From contig NZ_JACJRC010000001.1 in assembly GCF_014697025.1 (NCBI RefSeq), forward strand, positions 744,001-808,000: a stretch of DNA of 64,000 nucleotides, in the 5' to 3' direction. This stretch comes from Alkalinema sp. FACHB-956. Its GTDB lineage: Bacteria > Cyanobacteriota > Cyanobacteriia > Leptolyngbyales > Leptolyngbyaceae. The position numbers and the translations under genes are program-made. Every line of letters begins with the position of its first letter. Position 1 is the stretch's first letter. The notes below the pieces were generated by a model. The model ran no database searches. It was not told the origin of the DNA and saw only the letters and a program-made list of their open reading frames with translations. Shown here in pieces: positions 42,462 to 52,040 of this stretch.

Positions 42462-43931
42462 ATGGATGCAGCCTTCTGGGACAAAATCCGCACTTACTGC
42501 CGAGATGAGGCAGCATTTGAAAACTGTCAACAAATGCTGCTCCAAGAACTGCACCCCCTGGAGGAAGCTGCGAGAAATGCTGATTTTCAACTAGAGCGTC
42601 ACAAGGCTCTCTTGCATGTCATTACTCGGTTGCGGGAACCGATCGACCTAGAAGAAATTTTCCAAGCCACCGCGATCGAAATTCGCCAATTGCTAGCCGT
42701 CGATCGGGTCGGCATGTTTCGCTTCCATCCTGACTCCGGCTGGGATGATGGTGAATTTGTGTCAGAGGATGTGGATCCGGAATTTTCTTCGGCGATCGCG
42801 GAACCCGTGCATGACCATTGCTTTGGGGATCAGTTTGCGGTTCACTATCAAGCCGGACGCATCCAAGCCGTTGCCGATATTTACGATGCCGGATTGAGTG
42901 ATTGTCATATTCAAGTCCTCGCGCAATTTCAGGTGCGGGCCAATTTAGTGGTGCCGCTTTTGCTAGGACAGAATTTGTGGGGACTGCTTTGTATTCATCA
43001 CTGCCGTGGGCCACGCCAATGGGATCCGACGGAAATTGAATTTGTGACCCAAATTGCGGGCCATTTAGGGGTCGCACTGTACCACGCAGAATTAATGGTT
43101 GAGTTGCGCAGGGAAATCCTCGATCGGCAACAGGCGGAACAACGCGCCCACAATCTGAATCAAGAATTGCGCCAAGCCATTGTCGAACTCAAGGCCGTCA
43201 ACAAAGAATTGGAAGCCTTTAGCTATTCTGTTTCCCACGACCTGCGCGCCCCCCTGCGCAGCATTGATGGATTCAGCCAAGCCTTACTCGAAGATTGTTT
43301 AGAGCACTTGGACTCCAATGGGCGGGACTATTTGCAGCGGATTCGTGCAGCTAGCCAACGCATGGGGCAGTTGATTGATGATCTCCTGATGCTATCGCGC
43401 GTTACCCGCAGTGATCTGCGCCGGGATGCCGTAGACCTGAGTTACTTAGCCAATCAGCTCTGTTGGGACTTGCAGCAGATTGATCCGTCACGATCGATCA
43501 ACTGTGTGATTCAATCCAATGTGGTGACGCAGGGAGATCCTCTATTACTACGGGTGATGATGGAAAACCTGTTGAGTAATGCCTGGAAATTTACCTCCAA
43601 GCAACCCCAAGCTCTCATCGAATTTGGGGCAATGCGCCTTGCAGAGGTCAATCGTCCTGAGTTGAATTGGGCAATTGACTCAACTTCCCCCGAACAACTG
43701 GTCTATTTCGTGCGGGACAATGGGGTTGGGTTTGATATGGTATACGTGGATAAGTTATTTCAACCCTTTCAACGGCTGCACAGAATCAATGAATTTCCGG
43801 GGAATGGGGTCGGATTGGCGACGGTTCAGCGAGTGGTGCGTCGCCATGGCGGTAGGGTCTGGGCCGAAGGACACCTCAATCAAGGCGCGACTTTTTATTT
43901 CACCTTAATGGAAGGGATCGAGGAATCATGA
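42462..43931 (+). CDS. Cyanobacteriochrome-like sensor histidine kinase (DXCF GAF)
   Basis: 489 residues: a short N-terminal helix (1-45), one GAF domain (about 58-212), a coiled coil, HisKA (phospho-His259 in YSVSHDLRAPL), and an HATPase (about 360-485). The GAF has Cys148-His149, the position of the bilin-binding Cys in cyanobacteriochromes, and Asp118-His119-Cys120-Phe121, the DXCF motif whose Cys forms a second thioether in blue/green sensors such as TePixJ. The two Cys are 28 residues apart, the spacing of TePixJ Cys494 and Cys522. So a light-sensing kinase is likely, though chromophore binding is unproven. AGGAG precedes the ATG. The next gene overlaps by 4 bases. Confidence 0.82.
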   Translation: MDAAFWDKIRTYCRDEAAFENCQQMLLQELHPLEEAARNADFQLERHKALLHVITRLREPIDLEEIFQATAIEIRQLLAVDRVGMFRFHPDSGWDDGEFVSEDVDPEFSSAIAEPVHDHCFGDQFAVHYQAGRIQAVADIYDAGLSDCHIQVLAQFQVRANLVVPLLLGQNLWGLLCIHHCRGPRQWDPTEIEFVTQIAGHLGVALYHAELMVELRREILDRQQAEQRAHNLNQELRQAIVELKAVNKELEAFSYSVSHDLRAPLRSIDGFSQALLEDCLEHLDSNGRDYLQRIRAASQRMGQLIDDLLMLSRVTRSDLRRDAVDLSYLANQLCWDLQQIDPSRSINCVIQSNVVTQGDPLLLRVMMENLLSNAWKFTSKQPQALIEFGAMRLAEVNRPELNWAIDSTSPEQLVYFVRDNGVGFDMVYVDKLFQPFQRLHRINEFPGNGVGLATVQRVVRRHGGRVWAEGHLNQGATFYFTLMEGIEES

Positions 43932-44377
43932 GTGGTGGTGCAGGACAGAAAGTAATTCTACTGGTGGAAGACAACCCTGATGATGAAGCTTTAGCAATCC
44001 GTGCCTTAAAGCGTCACCATATCAGTAATGAAATTGTTGTGGCCCATGATGGTGTAGAGGCCCTGGATTATTTGTTTGGGACGGGCCTCTATGAAGGCCG
44101 GGATGTTAATATCAAACCCACCGTCATTTTGCTGGATCTCAAATTGCCCCGCATTAATGGATTAGAAGTCCTCCGGCGGTTGCGCGAGGACGATCGCACC
44201 AAACTGTTACCCGTTGTTGTTCTAACGACCTCCAGCGAAGAGCAAGACTTACTCAATAGCTATAGCTTGGGCTGCAATAGTTACATCCGAAAACCTGTGG
44301 ATTTTGTGCAATTTTCCGAGGCTATTCGGCAATTGGGCATGTACTGGTTGCTAATGAATGAGCCGCCACCTAATTAG
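43928..44377 (+). CDS. Rcp1-like response regulator
   Basis: 149 residues, a single receiver domain. Acidic pocket in ILLVEDNPDDEALAI, phospho-acceptor Asp in V-I-L-L-D-L-K-L-P-R-I-N-G, conserved Thr in V-V-L-T-T-S-S-E-E, Lys in Y-I-R-K-P-V-D-F. The F-(G)-x-G-x-Y insert after the second strand and the C-terminal Y-W-L-L-M-N-E-P-P are typical of Rcp1, the regulator paired with cyanobacterial phytochromes. The ATGA overlap with the kinase stop means translational coupling, so this is its direct phosphate acceptor. Confidence 0.92.
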   Translation: MSGGAGQKVILLVEDNPDDEALAIRALKRHHISNEIVVAHDGVEALDYLFGTGLYEGRDVNIKPTVILLDLKLPRINGLEVLRRLREDDRTKLLPVVVLTTSSEEQDLLNSYSLGCNSYIRKPVDFVQFSEAIRQLGMYWLLMNEPPPN

Positions 44378-44403
44378 AATGAGCCAAGGAGAGGTCGTTC
44401 ATC

Positions 44404-46347
44404 ATGAGTTCCCACTTGCGGGTTCTGGTCGTCGAGGATTCAGAGGATGATACCGTATTGCTCCTGCGTGAGTTGCGACGGGGTGGGTATAGGGTAGATT
44501 CTGTGCGGGTGGAGACTGCGGAAGAGATGCAGACTATCCTGGATCTACAGCCTTGGGATCTCGTGATTGCGGACTATACCCTACCGCAGTTTAGTGCCCC
44601 CGATGCCCTCAAGCTGTTGCAACAACGCCAGCAGGATTTACCCTTCATTATCGTCTCCGGCACCATTGGAGAAGAAACGGCGGTGGCGGCCATGAAGGCA
44701 GGAGCCCACGATTACATCACGAAGGGCAACTTAGCTCGCCTGATTCCAGCTGTAGAGCGGGAACTGCGGGAAGCCGTAGAACGGCAGAAACGCCACAGTG
44801 CAGAACAGGCGCTGCGAGAAAGTGAAGAGCGATTTCGGCAATTGGCAGAGAATATTGTCGAAAGTGTCTTTTGGATGGCTGATCCTGTGGGACAGCAATT
44901 TCTCTATGTCAGTCCTAATTATCGTCGGATTTGGGGAAAACCCTGTCAGCCAGATGGGGGCGTAGACTTTTTGGACTGGTTAGCGGCTATCCATCCGGAA
45001 GATCGCTATCGGATTCAAACCCAGTTTTTTACTCGATCCCTTGCGGGTACCTACGATGAGGAATATCGGATTCTGCATCCCGATGGTACGATTCACTGGA
45101 TTCGCGATCGCGGTTTTCCCATTAATAATGCCCACGGGGAAGCCTATCGTCTGGTGGGCATTGCCGAAGATATCACCGATCGTAAGCTCGCCGAAGAAGC
45201 CCTGCGCCGTTCTCAACGGTTAGAAAGTTTAGGCACCTTAGCCAGTGGCATTGCCCATGACTTTAATAACATTCTGACGCCCATTTTAGCGATCGCGCAG
45301 TTGTTGCATTTAAAATTTCCTAACCTTGATGAACGAACGCAGCAACTCTTGGATATTGTGGAAGACAGTGCAAGGCGGGGTGCGGATTTAGTCCGGCAGG
45401 TGCTTGCCTTTGCTCGAGGGGAAGAAGGGGTACGGGTGCCGCTGCAATTACGTCATCTGTTAACCGAGATTAGCCGAGTTATTCGCCAAACCTTTCCCAA
45501 AAACCTTGAACTTCAGATTGAACTTCTGGCAGATCACCTCTGGTTAGTTTCTGCGGACGTCACCCAAATCCACCAGGTTTTGATGAATCTCTGTGTCAAT
45601 GCTCGGGATAGTATGCCCCAGGGCGGGAGACTGACCTTAGTGGTCGATAATGTTGAAATTGATGAAGCCTTTGTGCGATCTAACCTAGAGGCTCATCCGG
45701 GTGCCTATGTCATGATTCAGATAATCGATACGGGGGTGGGAATTCCCCCAGAGTTGCTAGAGCGTATTTTTGATCCGTTTTTTACGACCAAAGAAGTGGG
45801 CAAAGGCACCGGCTTAGGACTCTCGATCGTGTTGGGCATTGTTAAAAGTCACGGGGGCTTTATCCAAGTCCAAAGCCAAGTAGGGCAAGGATCACAATTT
45901 TCCGTCTATTTACCTGCGATTAAGGAAACCGTGACGCTTGGCAGTACGACCCCTCAGGAATGGGCAACCTTAGAAGGCAATGGAAAGCTAATTTTAGTTG
46001 TAGAAGACGAACCGCTGATTCGCCAAGTCACGAAAACCACATTGGAAGATTCCCATTACCGTACTTTAATTGCACAGGATGGAATGGAAGCGATCGCGCT
46101 CTATGAAAAACATCAACAGGAAATTCAGTTGGTCTTAATGGATATTATGATGCCAGTCATGGATGGGTTGACTGCAATTCGTATGCTGCATGCCATCAAT
46201 CCCAATGTGAATGTGATTGCAATGAGTGGTTTGGTTCCGGACAGCCAAATTGCTGAATTAAATCAACTGGGTGTTAAGGCATTTTTATCCAAACCCTATA
46301 CAGCTCAGGAATTGCTAAAGACTATACAAAAATGTATTGCAAGTTAA
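44404..46347 (+). CDS. Hybrid histidine kinase (REC-PAS-HK-REC)
   Basis: 647 residues. Receiver 1 (1-120: [15 protein letters not shown], Asp in VIADYTLP), PAS/PAC (about 140-262), HisKA (H-box [15 protein letters not shown], about 280-295), HATPase (about 385-505, with G-x-G-I-P-P and G-T-G-L-G-L-S motifs), and receiver 2 (about 525-645: [26 protein letters not shown]). It belongs to the group of kinases with an F-N-N H-box, often sensor kinases fed by another regulator. It is third in the operon, 26 bases after the Rcp1-like gene, so a relay kinase-Rcp1-hybrid kinase is plausible. AAGGAGAG precedes the ATG. Confidence 0.9.
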   Translation: MSSHLRVLVVEDSEDDTVLLLRELRRGGYRVDSVRVETAEEMQTILDLQPWDLVIADYTLPQFSAPDALKLLQQRQQDLPFIIVSGTIGEETAVAAMKAGAHDYITKGNLARLIPAVERELREAVERQKRHSAEQALRESEERFRQLAENIVESVFWMADPVGQQFLYVSPNYRRIWGKPCQPDGGVDFLDWLAAIHPEDRYRIQTQFFTRSLAGTYDEEYRILHPDGTIHWIRDRGFPINNAHGEAYRLVGIAEDITDRKLAEEALRRSQRLESLGTLASGIAHDFNNILTPILAIAQLLHLKFPNLDERTQQLLDIVEDSARRGADLVRQVLAFARGEEGVRVPLQLRHLLTEISRVIRQTFPKNLELQIELLADHLWLVSADVTQIHQVLMNLCVNARDSMPQGGRLTLVVDNVEIDEAFVRSNLEAHPGAYVMIQIIDTGVGIPPELLERIFDPFFTTKEVGKGTGLGLSIVLGIVKSHGGFIQVQSQVGQGSQFSVYLPAIKETVTLGSTTPQEWATLEGNGKLILVVEDEPLIRQVTKTTLEDSHYRTLIAQDGMEAIALYEKHQQEIQLVLMDIMMPVMDGLTAIRMLHAINPNVNVIAMSGLVPDSQIAELNQLGVKAFLSKPYTAQELLKTIQKCIAS

Positions 46348-46390
46348 TTGCTGAACTTTCCATATCCTCTAATGCTTTTATTTCTAGGAT

Positions 46391-46472
46391 TTCTATCTGT
46401 AAAACTTCTATCTCCAAGACTTCTATCTGTAAAACTTCTATCTCCAAGACTTCTATCGGCAAAACTTCTATG
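46391..46472 (+). repeat. 15-bp tandem repeat, six copies, upstream of NADAR
   Basis: TTCTATC with following AAAAC or CAAGA recurs every 15 bases at 46391, 46406, 46421, 46436, 46451 and 46466, with a 30-bp super-period (CTGTAAAA alternating with CTCCAAGA). It runs right up to the NADAR start codon. Confidence 0.85.
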
Positions 46473-47024
46473 CTCACAACTAAAGAACAACTGATAGCCG
46501 CGATCGAAAGCGGTCAATTCTACAAATACCTCTTCTTCTGGGGCCACCATCCTGCTGCCGATGGTAGCATTACCCAATCCTGCTTTAGCCAGTGGTGGGA
46601 GCAATCGCCGTTTGTCGTGGATGATGTTACCTACGCGACCGCTGAGCATTACATGATGGCCGAAAAAGCGCGCCTCTTTGGGGATGATGTAACTGCTGAA
46701 TTGATTATTGCGGCAACCCATCCCAAGCAAGCAAAAGACCTGGGTCGTAACGCGAAAGGATTCAATGACGATCTCTGGAAACAGCACCGAAGTGCGATCG
46801 TCATACGCGGTAACTATCACAAATTCAGCCAGCATGATGCGTTAAAAACGTTCCTCTTGCAAACGGGCGATCGTATTCTGGTCGAAGCCAGTCCATTGGA
46901 TGCGATTTGGGGTATTGGCCTCGATCGTCATTCCCCCGATGCCTCCCATCCTGGCAAGTGGCCGGGACTCAATCTGTTGGGGTTCGCGCTCATGCAAGTT
47001 CGGGAGCAACTTCGGGCATCCTAA
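46470..47024 (+). CDS. NADAR-domain protein (YbiA-like N-glycosidase)
   Basis: 184 residues from ATG 46470. NADAR proteins cleave the N-glycosidic bond of toxic riboflavin-pathway intermediates (YbiA) or act on ADP-ribose-type nucleotides. Visible features: F-F-W-G-H at the start, W-W-E-Q-S-P-F-x-V-D-x-x-x-Y-x-T-A-E-H-Y-M-M-A-x-K-A, K-x-L-G-R in the middle, W-G-I-G-L at the end. The frame extends upstream to 46332 across the tandem repeat and into the hybrid kinase gene; this extension is low-complexity and rejected. Confidence 0.85.
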   Translation: MLTTKEQLIAAIESGQFYKYLFFWGHHPAADGSITQSCFSQWWEQSPFVVDDVTYATAEHYMMAEKARLFGDDVTAELIIAATHPKQAKDLGRNAKGFNDDLWKQHRSAIVIRGNYHKFSQHDALKTFLLQTGDRILVEASPLDAIWGIGLDRHSPDASHPGKWPGLNLLGFALMQVREQLRAS

Positions 47025-47109
47025 GGCGTCGATCGCGGTTCACCCCAGATCTTGTTTCACCCCAGATCGCGATTCCCCCCACTGAGTAGACACGCTTCCC
47101 TAAGTGATT

Positions 47110-47898
47110 ATGGCTTTTTTGCAACGCCCCTCTAAGCAACTAACCCTATGGTTTATCCCTTGGGGATCGATGCTATTTGCGGCCTTAATTCTCGCGCTGG
47201 GGCTGATGTTTGGGATATTGCTAGAAGGGCCATGGGTTACCTTGCACTGCACCCGTAACCTGAGCCAACCGACCCAGGGATCATGTGTATCCACCTATCA
47301 CAGCTTTGAAGCCGATCGACAAAACCATTGGCTTCTAGCCCAAATTCAAGGGGCCAGTTTTACCCAGTCCGGTACCGTGAAAGGTGCACCGATTTACCAA
47401 ATTTACTTAATTACGCAGTCAGATCCCCAAGCATTTTTGTCCTTAAGTTCAACGGATACCGCGTATTTAGAAAAGCAGGTCAACCAAATTCAGTCATTTT
47501 TGCACCATTCAACTCAGTCCAACCTGACGATACAGGACGATCAGCGACTCCAGTTCCGGATCGGGGGTCTTCTCTTTTTGGCCTTGGGGAGTGGCGTTGT
47601 GGCGATCTTTGGTCGGCTGGAACGGTTGCATCTCGATCGCCGGACAGGACGCCTGACGCTGAAAAAATATAGTGTGTTTGGGGTTCAAACCTTCGATCGG
47701 GCCCTCAATCAAATTCGCCATGTGCACGTACAGGAAATGGGCGTTACCTGGGGCAATCAAAAGCATTGGGTCATGATTACGTTGCAGGGGGGAGGATGTG
47801 TGCGCTTTTGCCCCTTGTACCCGATGTTCAGTTTTCGCTACTCCCGTCAGCGTTGGGCCAAAAAAATTCTGCAATTCATCGAGTCTGAGCCTCGATAG
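47110..47898 (+). CDS. Membrane protein with central non-cytoplasmic domain
   Basis: 262 residues from ATG 47110 (GTG 47104 possible). First helix about 15-38, soluble part about 40-150 starting V-T-L-H-C-T-R with a second Cys 14 residues on, second helix about 154-172, then a cytoplasmic ~85-residue beta-rich C-domain containing W-G-N-Q-K-H-W-V and F-S-F-R-Y-S-R-Q-R. The helix-C-helix plan matches the protein at 4215-4763, which lacks the C-domain. Family name not recognised. Function unknown. Confidence 0.6.
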   Translation: MAFLQRPSKQLTLWFIPWGSMLFAALILALGLMFGILLEGPWVTLHCTRNLSQPTQGSCVSTYHSFEADRQNHWLLAQIQGASFTQSGTVKGAPIYQIYLITQSDPQAFLSLSSTDTAYLEKQVNQIQSFLHHSTQSNLTIQDDQRLQFRIGGLLFLALGSGVVAIFGRLERLHLDRRTGRLTLKKYSVFGVQTFDRALNQIRHVHVQEMGVTWGNQKHWVMITLQGGGCVRFCPLYPMFSFRYSRQRWAKKILQFIESEPR

Positions 47899-48014
47899 CC
47901 GAGTGTTGATTGCTCATGATGGCCTCTCACGGTAGTCGCCTCACTGAAAGCGATCGCTTACAATCAAGTGAAGCTCTGCAATGCCTGCTCAGCGGTCTAC
48001 CCTGGTGCCCAATC

Positions 48015-48590
48015 ATGGTTTCCAACACGGTTCCTAATGCGCTCAAGTGGACAACTCGTGACCTCACCATCATGCCCGATGACGGTGGCTGGGTACGCCA
48101 TGAAATCATTGATGGAGAACTCTACGTGACCCGTGCTCCCCACATTCAGCATCAAGGTGCTAGCGGAAATTTTCACTTTGAGTTAGAAGCTTGGTCGCGT
48201 AAAACCCAATTGGGAAAACCCTATCAAGTTCCAGGGGTGATTTTTACTCCGACCGATGCTGTGATTCCAGATGTGGTATGGATCAGTCACGATCGCTTAG
48301 CCAACGGATTAGACGAGTCTGGACACCTCATCGTTGCCCCGGAATTGATCATCGAAATTCTCTCCCCCGGTGAACAAAATCAGCAGCGCGATCGGGAACT
48401 GAAACTGAAACTCTATTCCCGCCATGGAGTACAGGAATATTGGATTGCGGACTGGCAGCAGCAGGCGATCGCAGTTTACCGTCACCGTGAGGGAATGCTG
48501 CAACTGGAGACGACCCTGTTAGCGAACGATACGTTGACATCTCCCCTGTTGCCAGGATTTAGTACGAGTGTTGCTATGCTGTTCCAGTAA
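48015..48590 (+). CDS. Uma2-family (DUF820) endonuclease-like protein
   Basis: 191 residues from ATG 48015. The Uma2 restriction-nuclease fold is visible: G-E-L-Y-V-T-R-A-P near 30, then H-F-E-L, P-x-V-I-F-T-P-T-D-A-V-I-P-D-V-V-W-I-S (Asp about 73), and A-P-E-L-I-I-E-I-L-S-P (Glu about 100), followed by K-x-K-L-Y-x-x-x-G-V-x-E-Y-W. Cyanobacterial genomes carry dozens of these, role unclear. A longer frame from 47910 has a poor N-terminus; the MVSNT-x start is usual for the family. Confidence 0.85.
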   Translation: MVSNTVPNALKWTTRDLTIMPDDGGWVRHEIIDGELYVTRAPHIQHQGASGNFHFELEAWSRKTQLGKPYQVPGVIFTPTDAVIPDVVWISHDRLANGLDESGHLIVAPELIIEILSPGEQNQQRDRELKLKLYSRHGVQEYWIADWQQQAIAVYRHREGMLQLETTLLANDTLTSPLLPGFSTSVAMLFQ

Positions 48591-48610
48591 ATGCGGCTAG
48601 ACGTTGAAAC

Positions 48611-49807
48611 TTAGGATTTGGGTAGCTTGTACTGGGCGACAATACGCTTGGCAAACTCGGGCACATGCTGGTCTAGCTTTTTAGGATAGTTCCGTTTGAC
48701 AAATAGGTAATTGCGGGTGAAGTGAGAGTCGATCGAAAAGCGGGCATATTCCAAACCCTTCGGCCCCACTTTTTCAATCACGACGCCCATTAACTTGGCG
48801 ACCCACATCGGCAATGTCATCGCTTGGTCATAGGCGGAAATGCCTTGCTGGACGGCAGCTTTACGATCGCCCTTGGAAATGACGGGTTTGGTTTCAATGT
48901 GGTTTTGCACCATATCCAGCATTTCCTGTCCCGTTTCATTTCTGACCACAATCCATTGCCACCCAAATTCCCCACCCATATACCCCACAACTAAATCAGC
49001 AAGGGCATTGGTATAGTCAAAGCAGCTTAAACAGGAGGGCGCAAAGACATCCTTTAACTCCTTCGTGTTCAGTCCAAAGAACGGCACCAATTCCGTGGAA
49101 CCATCTTCGTATTTGAAATGGACATTGAAATCCTGCATGAATTCGTAATACACCACCGTTTGGGGCGATCGGCTGGTGGTTTCCAAAAATTTCTGCAACC
49201 CTGCCCGACTCACGTTATCGGTGCAAGGCGTTCCCAGAACGTACAATTTTTCCAGGCCAATCTTATCCTGAACGGCTCGCAATGCCTGAATTTGGCAGCC
49301 CACACCAATGACGAGTAAGCGTTTTAATCCCGATTGCTCTACCAAATCCAGAATGTTTAAATTGGGCGATAGGGTTGGTTTATTCACCCGTGCCGCTAGA
49401 ATTTCCTCTGGTGTTTTGGCAATGATGGGGACGGGGGTAAACCGATCGTCCGGTGAACTCTGCACACAGACCACCCCTTCCACCTTGCCTTGGGTCAACA
49501 TTTCGATCGCGATCGTGCTGACAATGCCCGTCCACTGCGCCCCAGGAATGGGTTCCGTTTTCCGCGCCTGCATCATGTCCTGATGCACCCCAAAGTACAA
49601 CTCACGATCGGACTCGAGGTTGCGACTGCGCCCATGCACCAAGGCTTCCAAACGATCGAACTGCTGGTTCAAAAAGGCACAGGCATCCTTAACATAGTGA
49701 ATGTATGAGGTATCGCATAGACCACACTCACTACATAAATCCTTGGCAGGACGGCGGCTATTGGGTTTGAGAGCCTTTGCTTTTTTGTGAGGTTGCGCCA
49801 GGGTCAT
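48611..49807 (-). CDS. bciB: 3,8-divinyl (proto)chlorophyllide reductase, BciB type
   Basis: 398 residues, F420-dehydrogenase beta-subunit family. The N-terminal iron-sulfur motif is C-S-E-C-G-L-C (about 24-30), and later Cys residues include those in GTPCTDNVS and PSCLSCFDY. The cyanobacterial members (slr1923 group) reduce the 8-vinyl group of divinyl chlorophyllide using ferredoxin; the related plant HCAR acts on 7-hydroxymethyl chlorophyll. Length and the F-G-L-N-T-K-E-L-K-D region match the reductase. Necessary for normal chlorophyll a. The 150 bases upstream hold a tandem repeat and the gene of a DUF6930-like protein. Confidence 0.85.
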   Translation of the reverse strand: MTLAQPHKKAKALKPNSRRPAKDLCSECGLCDTSYIHYVKDACAFLNQQFDRLEALVHGRSRNLESDRELYFGVHQDMMQARKTEPIPGAQWTGIVSTIAIEMLTQGKVEGVVCVQSSPDDRFTPVPIIAKTPEEILAARVNKPTLSPNLNILDLVEQSGLKRLLVIGVGCQIQALRAVQDKIGLEKLYVLGTPCTDNVSRAGLQKFLETTSRSPQTVVYYEFMQDFNVHFKYEDGSTELVPFFGLNTKELKDVFAPSCLSCFDYTNALADLVVGYMGGEFGWQWIVVRNETGQEMLDMVQNHIETKPVISKGDRKAAVQQGISAYDQAMTLPMWVAKLMGVVIEKVGPKGLEYARFSIDSHFTRNYLFVKRNYPKKLDQHVPEFAKRIVAQYKLPKS

Positions 49808-49927
49808 GGGAAAACGGGGCTAGAAACAGCAGTGAAATTGACAATACATGTTTCACAATACCGTAAAACCCGTCCTCCCTGGCATTCCTACCGGCTTGTC
49901 TCCACTCAATGGGGCTACAATCAATCC

Positions 49928-49970
49928 GCGTCTACAAGCATCGCGTCTACAAGCATCGCGTCTACAACCA
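49928..49970. repeat. 15-bp tandem repeat, three copies, containing a stop codon
   Basis: GCGTCTACAAGCATC recurs at 49928, 49943 and 49958. The stop codon (49962-49964) of the DUF6930-like gene lies inside the third copy, so the repeat has grown from the gene's 3' end. Confidence 0.75.
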
Positions 49971-51584
49971 ATCCGCCAAAAATTGCCGTTCCAGCACGCC
50001 CAGCCCCAGATCACTAGCGGAAAGGGCATGGACTTCGAACAAACCGACCATATCCGTAATTTTGGGTTGGCCTTTGCTGCTGCCTGTGACCCCCTTAGCA
50101 ACCAATAGGCCGCAGTATCCTTTGGTTTTCTTGCACCGTTGATCCCACTTTTTGCGGGCTTGGATATGGACTGGATCGCTGTCACCAAACTCACCAAACA
50201 GGAACAGCGTCTCATCTTCAGTTTGTAGTAGTCCTAAGTCATACTGCTCCCCCATCATGGAATCGGCACCGGGGTTAAAGCCAATCCCTCGCAATCCGCC
50301 GGAGGTTTGCAGTTCCTGAATCAGGGCCTTGGCCTTGGGCTGGGAAGTTTGCACCAACACGACGGGTAACCCTTCCCCCGCTTCTGGAATGTCTGCCATT
50401 TGGTGATACTTCACCTGCGATCGCACCATTTTCAGCGTATCCCAGGGCATCACCCCCAGACTCAAAAAGGCATTTTCGGGGATTAAATCATCACGAATCA
50501 TGGGTAGATCCGATTCATCCTCAGCCATCGCAAACAGTTCTTCTGCGAGATCCGGCAAGGTGGATACTTGGATCGACAGGGGGCTCTCGGGTACCCCTGG
50601 GACGGGAATGTCATAGCGACTGGAGACTTCTGGGAACTGCCCATCCGCAAATTTGGAGTGATGTTGCTCAAAAAAGCAATGCAGGGCCTCTAGCACAACG
50701 GCAAAGGCTTGGGCTTCTTCCTCATAGAGGGCCGATCGCAAGCCTTCCAGGGGATGGAGGCTGCCAAAGACGGGTTCGTAATCTTCCACCGGGGGCAAGA
50801 CGCGCAGCATGGTTGGGGGTGAAAAATCCCGTCCGCCTTCCGCTTCGTAGGTGAGGAATAGGCAATCTTGACTGAGAAAGGCTTCCTCCATCCGTTCCAT
50901 GGAGTCATCATCCAGAACCCGCTGCCGAAAGCGTTGCAGAGAATCCAACGATCGATAGAGCAAAATGCCAAACTCCATGCCCAGCATCCCCATGATGGAG
51001 GCATAGACGGTGCCCAAATCCCAATGGTTCAGTTCGATCGCGAGGATTTGGTGATCGCCCAGCAAGCTCCAAGGGGCATCGTTCCACAGCTGTTGGGCTT
51101 TGTTGACTAATTCCTCGGCAAATTGTGGCGGTAAGTTGGGGGGCTTGCCCACCATGGCTGTTTGGAAGCTTTGGAAGATTTCATCGATCAGCGGTAAGTC
51201 AGGCACATATTCCAAAGCAATGTCGAGTTCCTGCAAAATTCCCCGAAGATAGAATTGCATTTCCCGATCGCGCACCACAATTTTTTGAGGCCGTGCGGGT
51301 TGGGCGGGACTGTGGGGATATTCGATCGCCCGTAGTAGCGTGCGGACAACGGTTTCAGGCCCTGCTGTGGGGGCAACCATATCCATCGCCCGAACAATGC
51401 CTTGGGATCCATCCACCCAAAGCACACAATCTCCCTCGGCACGGCCACCACCCATCGAAGCGCTGTCCGAGGAGAGTAGACTCAATTCTGCTGTGCTCAG
51501 TGAACGACGATCGCCTTCCCAGACGCTTGGAATCTGCGGCAAATTGAGCAGCCGTCGTTGAGTGGCATGATTCAAAGCAGTCAT
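49962..51584 (-). CDS. Conserved cyanobacterial protein (DUF6930-like)
   Basis: 540 residues from ATG 51584 (51599 possible). No catalytic motif that I recognise. The N-terminal third contains G-D-C-V-L-W-V-D-G-S-Q-G-I-V-R and a P-Q-K-I-V-V-R-D-R-E-M-Q-F-Y-L-R-G block; the middle is rich in aromatic and acidic residues; a long C-terminal part ends A-S-D-L-G-L-G-V-L-E-R-Q-F-L-A-D-W-L. I recall such proteins as DUF6930 members, recognised from memory only. Probably cytoplasmic: no signal or membrane helix. It may share a transcript with bciB downstream. Confidence 0.55.
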   Translation of the reverse strand: MTALNHATQRRLLNLPQIPSVWEGDRRSLSTAELSLLSSDSASMGGGRAEGDCVLWVDGSQGIVRAMDMVAPTAGPETVVRTLLRAIEYPHSPAQPARPQKIVVRDREMQFYLRGILQELDIALEYVPDLPLIDEIFQSFQTAMVGKPPNLPPQFAEELVNKAQQLWNDAPWSLLGDHQILAIELNHWDLGTVYASIMGMLGMEFGILLYRSLDSLQRFRQRVLDDDSMERMEEAFLSQDCLFLTYEAEGGRDFSPPTMLRVLPPVEDYEPVFGSLHPLEGLRSALYEEEAQAFAVVLEALHCFFEQHHSKFADGQFPEVSSRYDIPVPGVPESPLSIQVSTLPDLAEELFAMAEDESDLPMIRDDLIPENAFLSLGVMPWDTLKMVRSQVKYHQMADIPEAGEGLPVVLVQTSQPKAKALIQELQTSGGLRGIGFNPGADSMMGEQYDLGLLQTEDETLFLFGEFGDSDPVHIQARKKWDQRCKKTKGYCGLLVAKGVTGSSKGQPKITDMVGLFEVHALSASDLGLGVLERQFLADWL

Positions 51585-51599
51585 AGAGTCCAAATCCAA

Positions 51600-52040
51600 G
51601 GAATATACAAGGGATCAAACAGTGGCGGGAACACAATCATCACAACAACACGATCCTTAACAGGTCTGTTGGCGGATGCCTCTTCACTCAACCATGCTTT
51701 TCTGAGATCGGGACTCAGAAAAGATAGACAGTAGCCTATATCTTACTTCTTGGCCCCTCGGCTGGTACATTTCATTCTAGGAATAGAAAGATTTCATAAC
51801 AGATTGGAACAATGCCCTCGACCCAAATCACGCAATTTTCTGGGTATCATTCCATCTTTCGCTTGCCTCGATAGAGAATGCGAATCGACGATCGACTAAA
51901 TCCCTAGGATAGAATGCTAGCAAGGCCCGAGTACTTGGCACTCGCAAGGAGACAATTCCAAGCCAGGAAGTTTAGTTTCCAGGTGCAAGCTCAAGCTGCG
52001 ATCGGGCCAGTTAGAGACCGCTAAGGGAGCAAAATAGCCC
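51600..52040 (+). promoter_or_regulatory. Upstream region of the IscA gene with candidate promoter
   Basis: 440 bases between divergent genes. A weak -10-like TAGAAT at about 51910-51915 precedes the structured leader. No open frame worth annotating is seen in 51600-51900. Confidence 0.35.
51924..52008 (+). ncRNA. Structured leader of the IscA gene
   Basis: Closing stem GGCCCGA (51924-51930) with TCGGGCC (52002-52008). Inside lie a CTTGG/CCAAG helix (about 51933-51963) and a GGAAG/TTTCC hairpin (about 51966-51980). Together these make a multi-branched fold of about 85 nt, 33 bases before the start codon. Not matched to a known class; the structure is drawn by eye only. Confidence 0.4.

Noticed and set aside
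46332-46469. N-terminal extension of the NADAR protein
   Set aside because: It is translation of a 15-bp tandem repeat and of the end of the hybrid kinase gene; the domain starts after ATG 46470.
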